DNA of 31,048 nucleotides from a virus, in IMG/VR virus record IMGVR_UViG_3300005329_000022, positions 1 to 31,048 of that record; one strand, 5' to 3'. The notes below the pieces were generated by a model. The model had not been told where the DNA came from. It saw only the letters and a list, made by a program, of their open reading frames with translations, and made no database searches. Of the stretch, positions 30,830 through 31,048 are shown piece by piece. Position 1 is the stretch's first letter; every line of letters starts with the position of its first letter. Both the position numbers and the translations under genes were made by a program.

Positions 30830-31048
30830 TCACGGTCCGCACCTCGGGCACGTGTCGGAGCTGACCGGATGGCCGCACCGCGCGAAACGGGGTTCGCCGG
30901 CTGACTGTGCGACGAACTGCCGGCACAGACAGACCTGTGCCCCGTCCGTCAGTTCGCATTCGCGGCGCTCCTCGTCGTCCACTGCGTGGTGCTTTGCGTG
31001 GTGGCCACACGTCGCGCAGGTCGCCCCATCGTCGTCGGCGGCTGAGAG
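30830..31048 (-). CDS. Partial zinc-finger protein (C-terminal 72 residues)
   Basis: The frame is open to the window edge, so the N-terminus lies outside. It shows ATCATCGHHAKHH, a CELTDGAQVCLC segment and a closing RCGHPVSSDTCPRCG, in all at least seven Cys and several His arranged as zinc-binding pairs. A competing open frame on the same strand (30810-31010) is Arg/Pro-rich without such pattern and is taken as shadow. The stop at 30830-30832 is 16 bases before the next start. Confidence 0.65.
   Translation of the reverse strand, partial: LSAADDDGATCATCGHHAKHHAVDDEERRECELTDGAQVCLCRQFVAQSAGEPRFARCGHPVSSDTCPRCGP

Noticed and set aside
30810-31010. Minus-strand frame of 66 codons at the right edge
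   Set aside because: Another minus frame over the same bases has a clear multi-Cys zinc pattern and is open to the edge, so this one is taken as shadow despite its tidy GTGA overlap.

Overview
The window is one continuous stretch of a high-GC, tailed, short-tailed (podovirus-type) bacteriophage genome or prophage. The evidence is an unbroken head, tail and ejection-protein series. The head genes (portal, a Bbp19-like small protein, scaffold, capsid, a Bbp16-like cement protein) follow the Bordetella phage BPP-1 order. The tail and core genes follow T7 in order and roughly in size (gp11, gp12, gp13, gp14, gp15, gp16 and a gp17-type fibre anchor). Codon third positions are strongly G/C, and GTG and TTG starts are common. 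The host cannot be read directly. The many Asp-Gly-Gly/Asp-Ala-Gly, Cys-containing exported proteins resemble myxobacterial secreted proteins, so a Myxococcota host is a weak inference.

Layout. 1-1195: four tightly overlapping small plus-strand genes of unknown role. 1155-4828: small and large terminase, a 100-residue protein and the portal. 4867-5358: a signal-peptide protein inserted like a moron. 5363-8594: Bbp19-like protein, scaffold, major capsid protein, cement protein and two small proteins. 8613-12521: tail tube proteins A and B and two small internal proteins. 12524-22041: two large ejection proteins, the second a 2593-residue multidomain protein with a degenerate GGDEF-like domain, a second GGDEF-like domain that keeps SGDEF, an HETGH metallopeptidase-like domain and a membrane-active-looking C-terminus. 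A 93-codon gene appears to be overprinted in another frame inside it. 22077-26464: fibre anchor plus four proteins most of which begin with signal peptides. 26461-28239: lysis region with an NlpC/P60-like endolysin, holin candidates and a spanin-like protein. 28284-31048: a plus-strand gene, then a minus-strand cluster of small proteins, most with zinc-knuckle Cys pairs, meeting the late genes tail to tail.

Two signals stand out. First, a bipartite element (GCGTACCCC-like box, GACGCTT-like box, with fixed 15-bp start-to-start spacing) occurs five times. Each copy lies directly before a gene that opens a module and lacks a Shine-Dalgarno sequence, and in four of the five the distance to the start codon is identical. 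It looks like a phage-specific promoter class giving leaderless or near-leaderless transcripts. Second, the giant ejection protein appears to carry a nucleotide-second-messenger-type domain into the host and contains an overprinted gene.

No tRNA, rRNA, CRISPR array, integrase, polymerase or reverse transcriptase was found. No gene-free stretch exceeds 50 bases.
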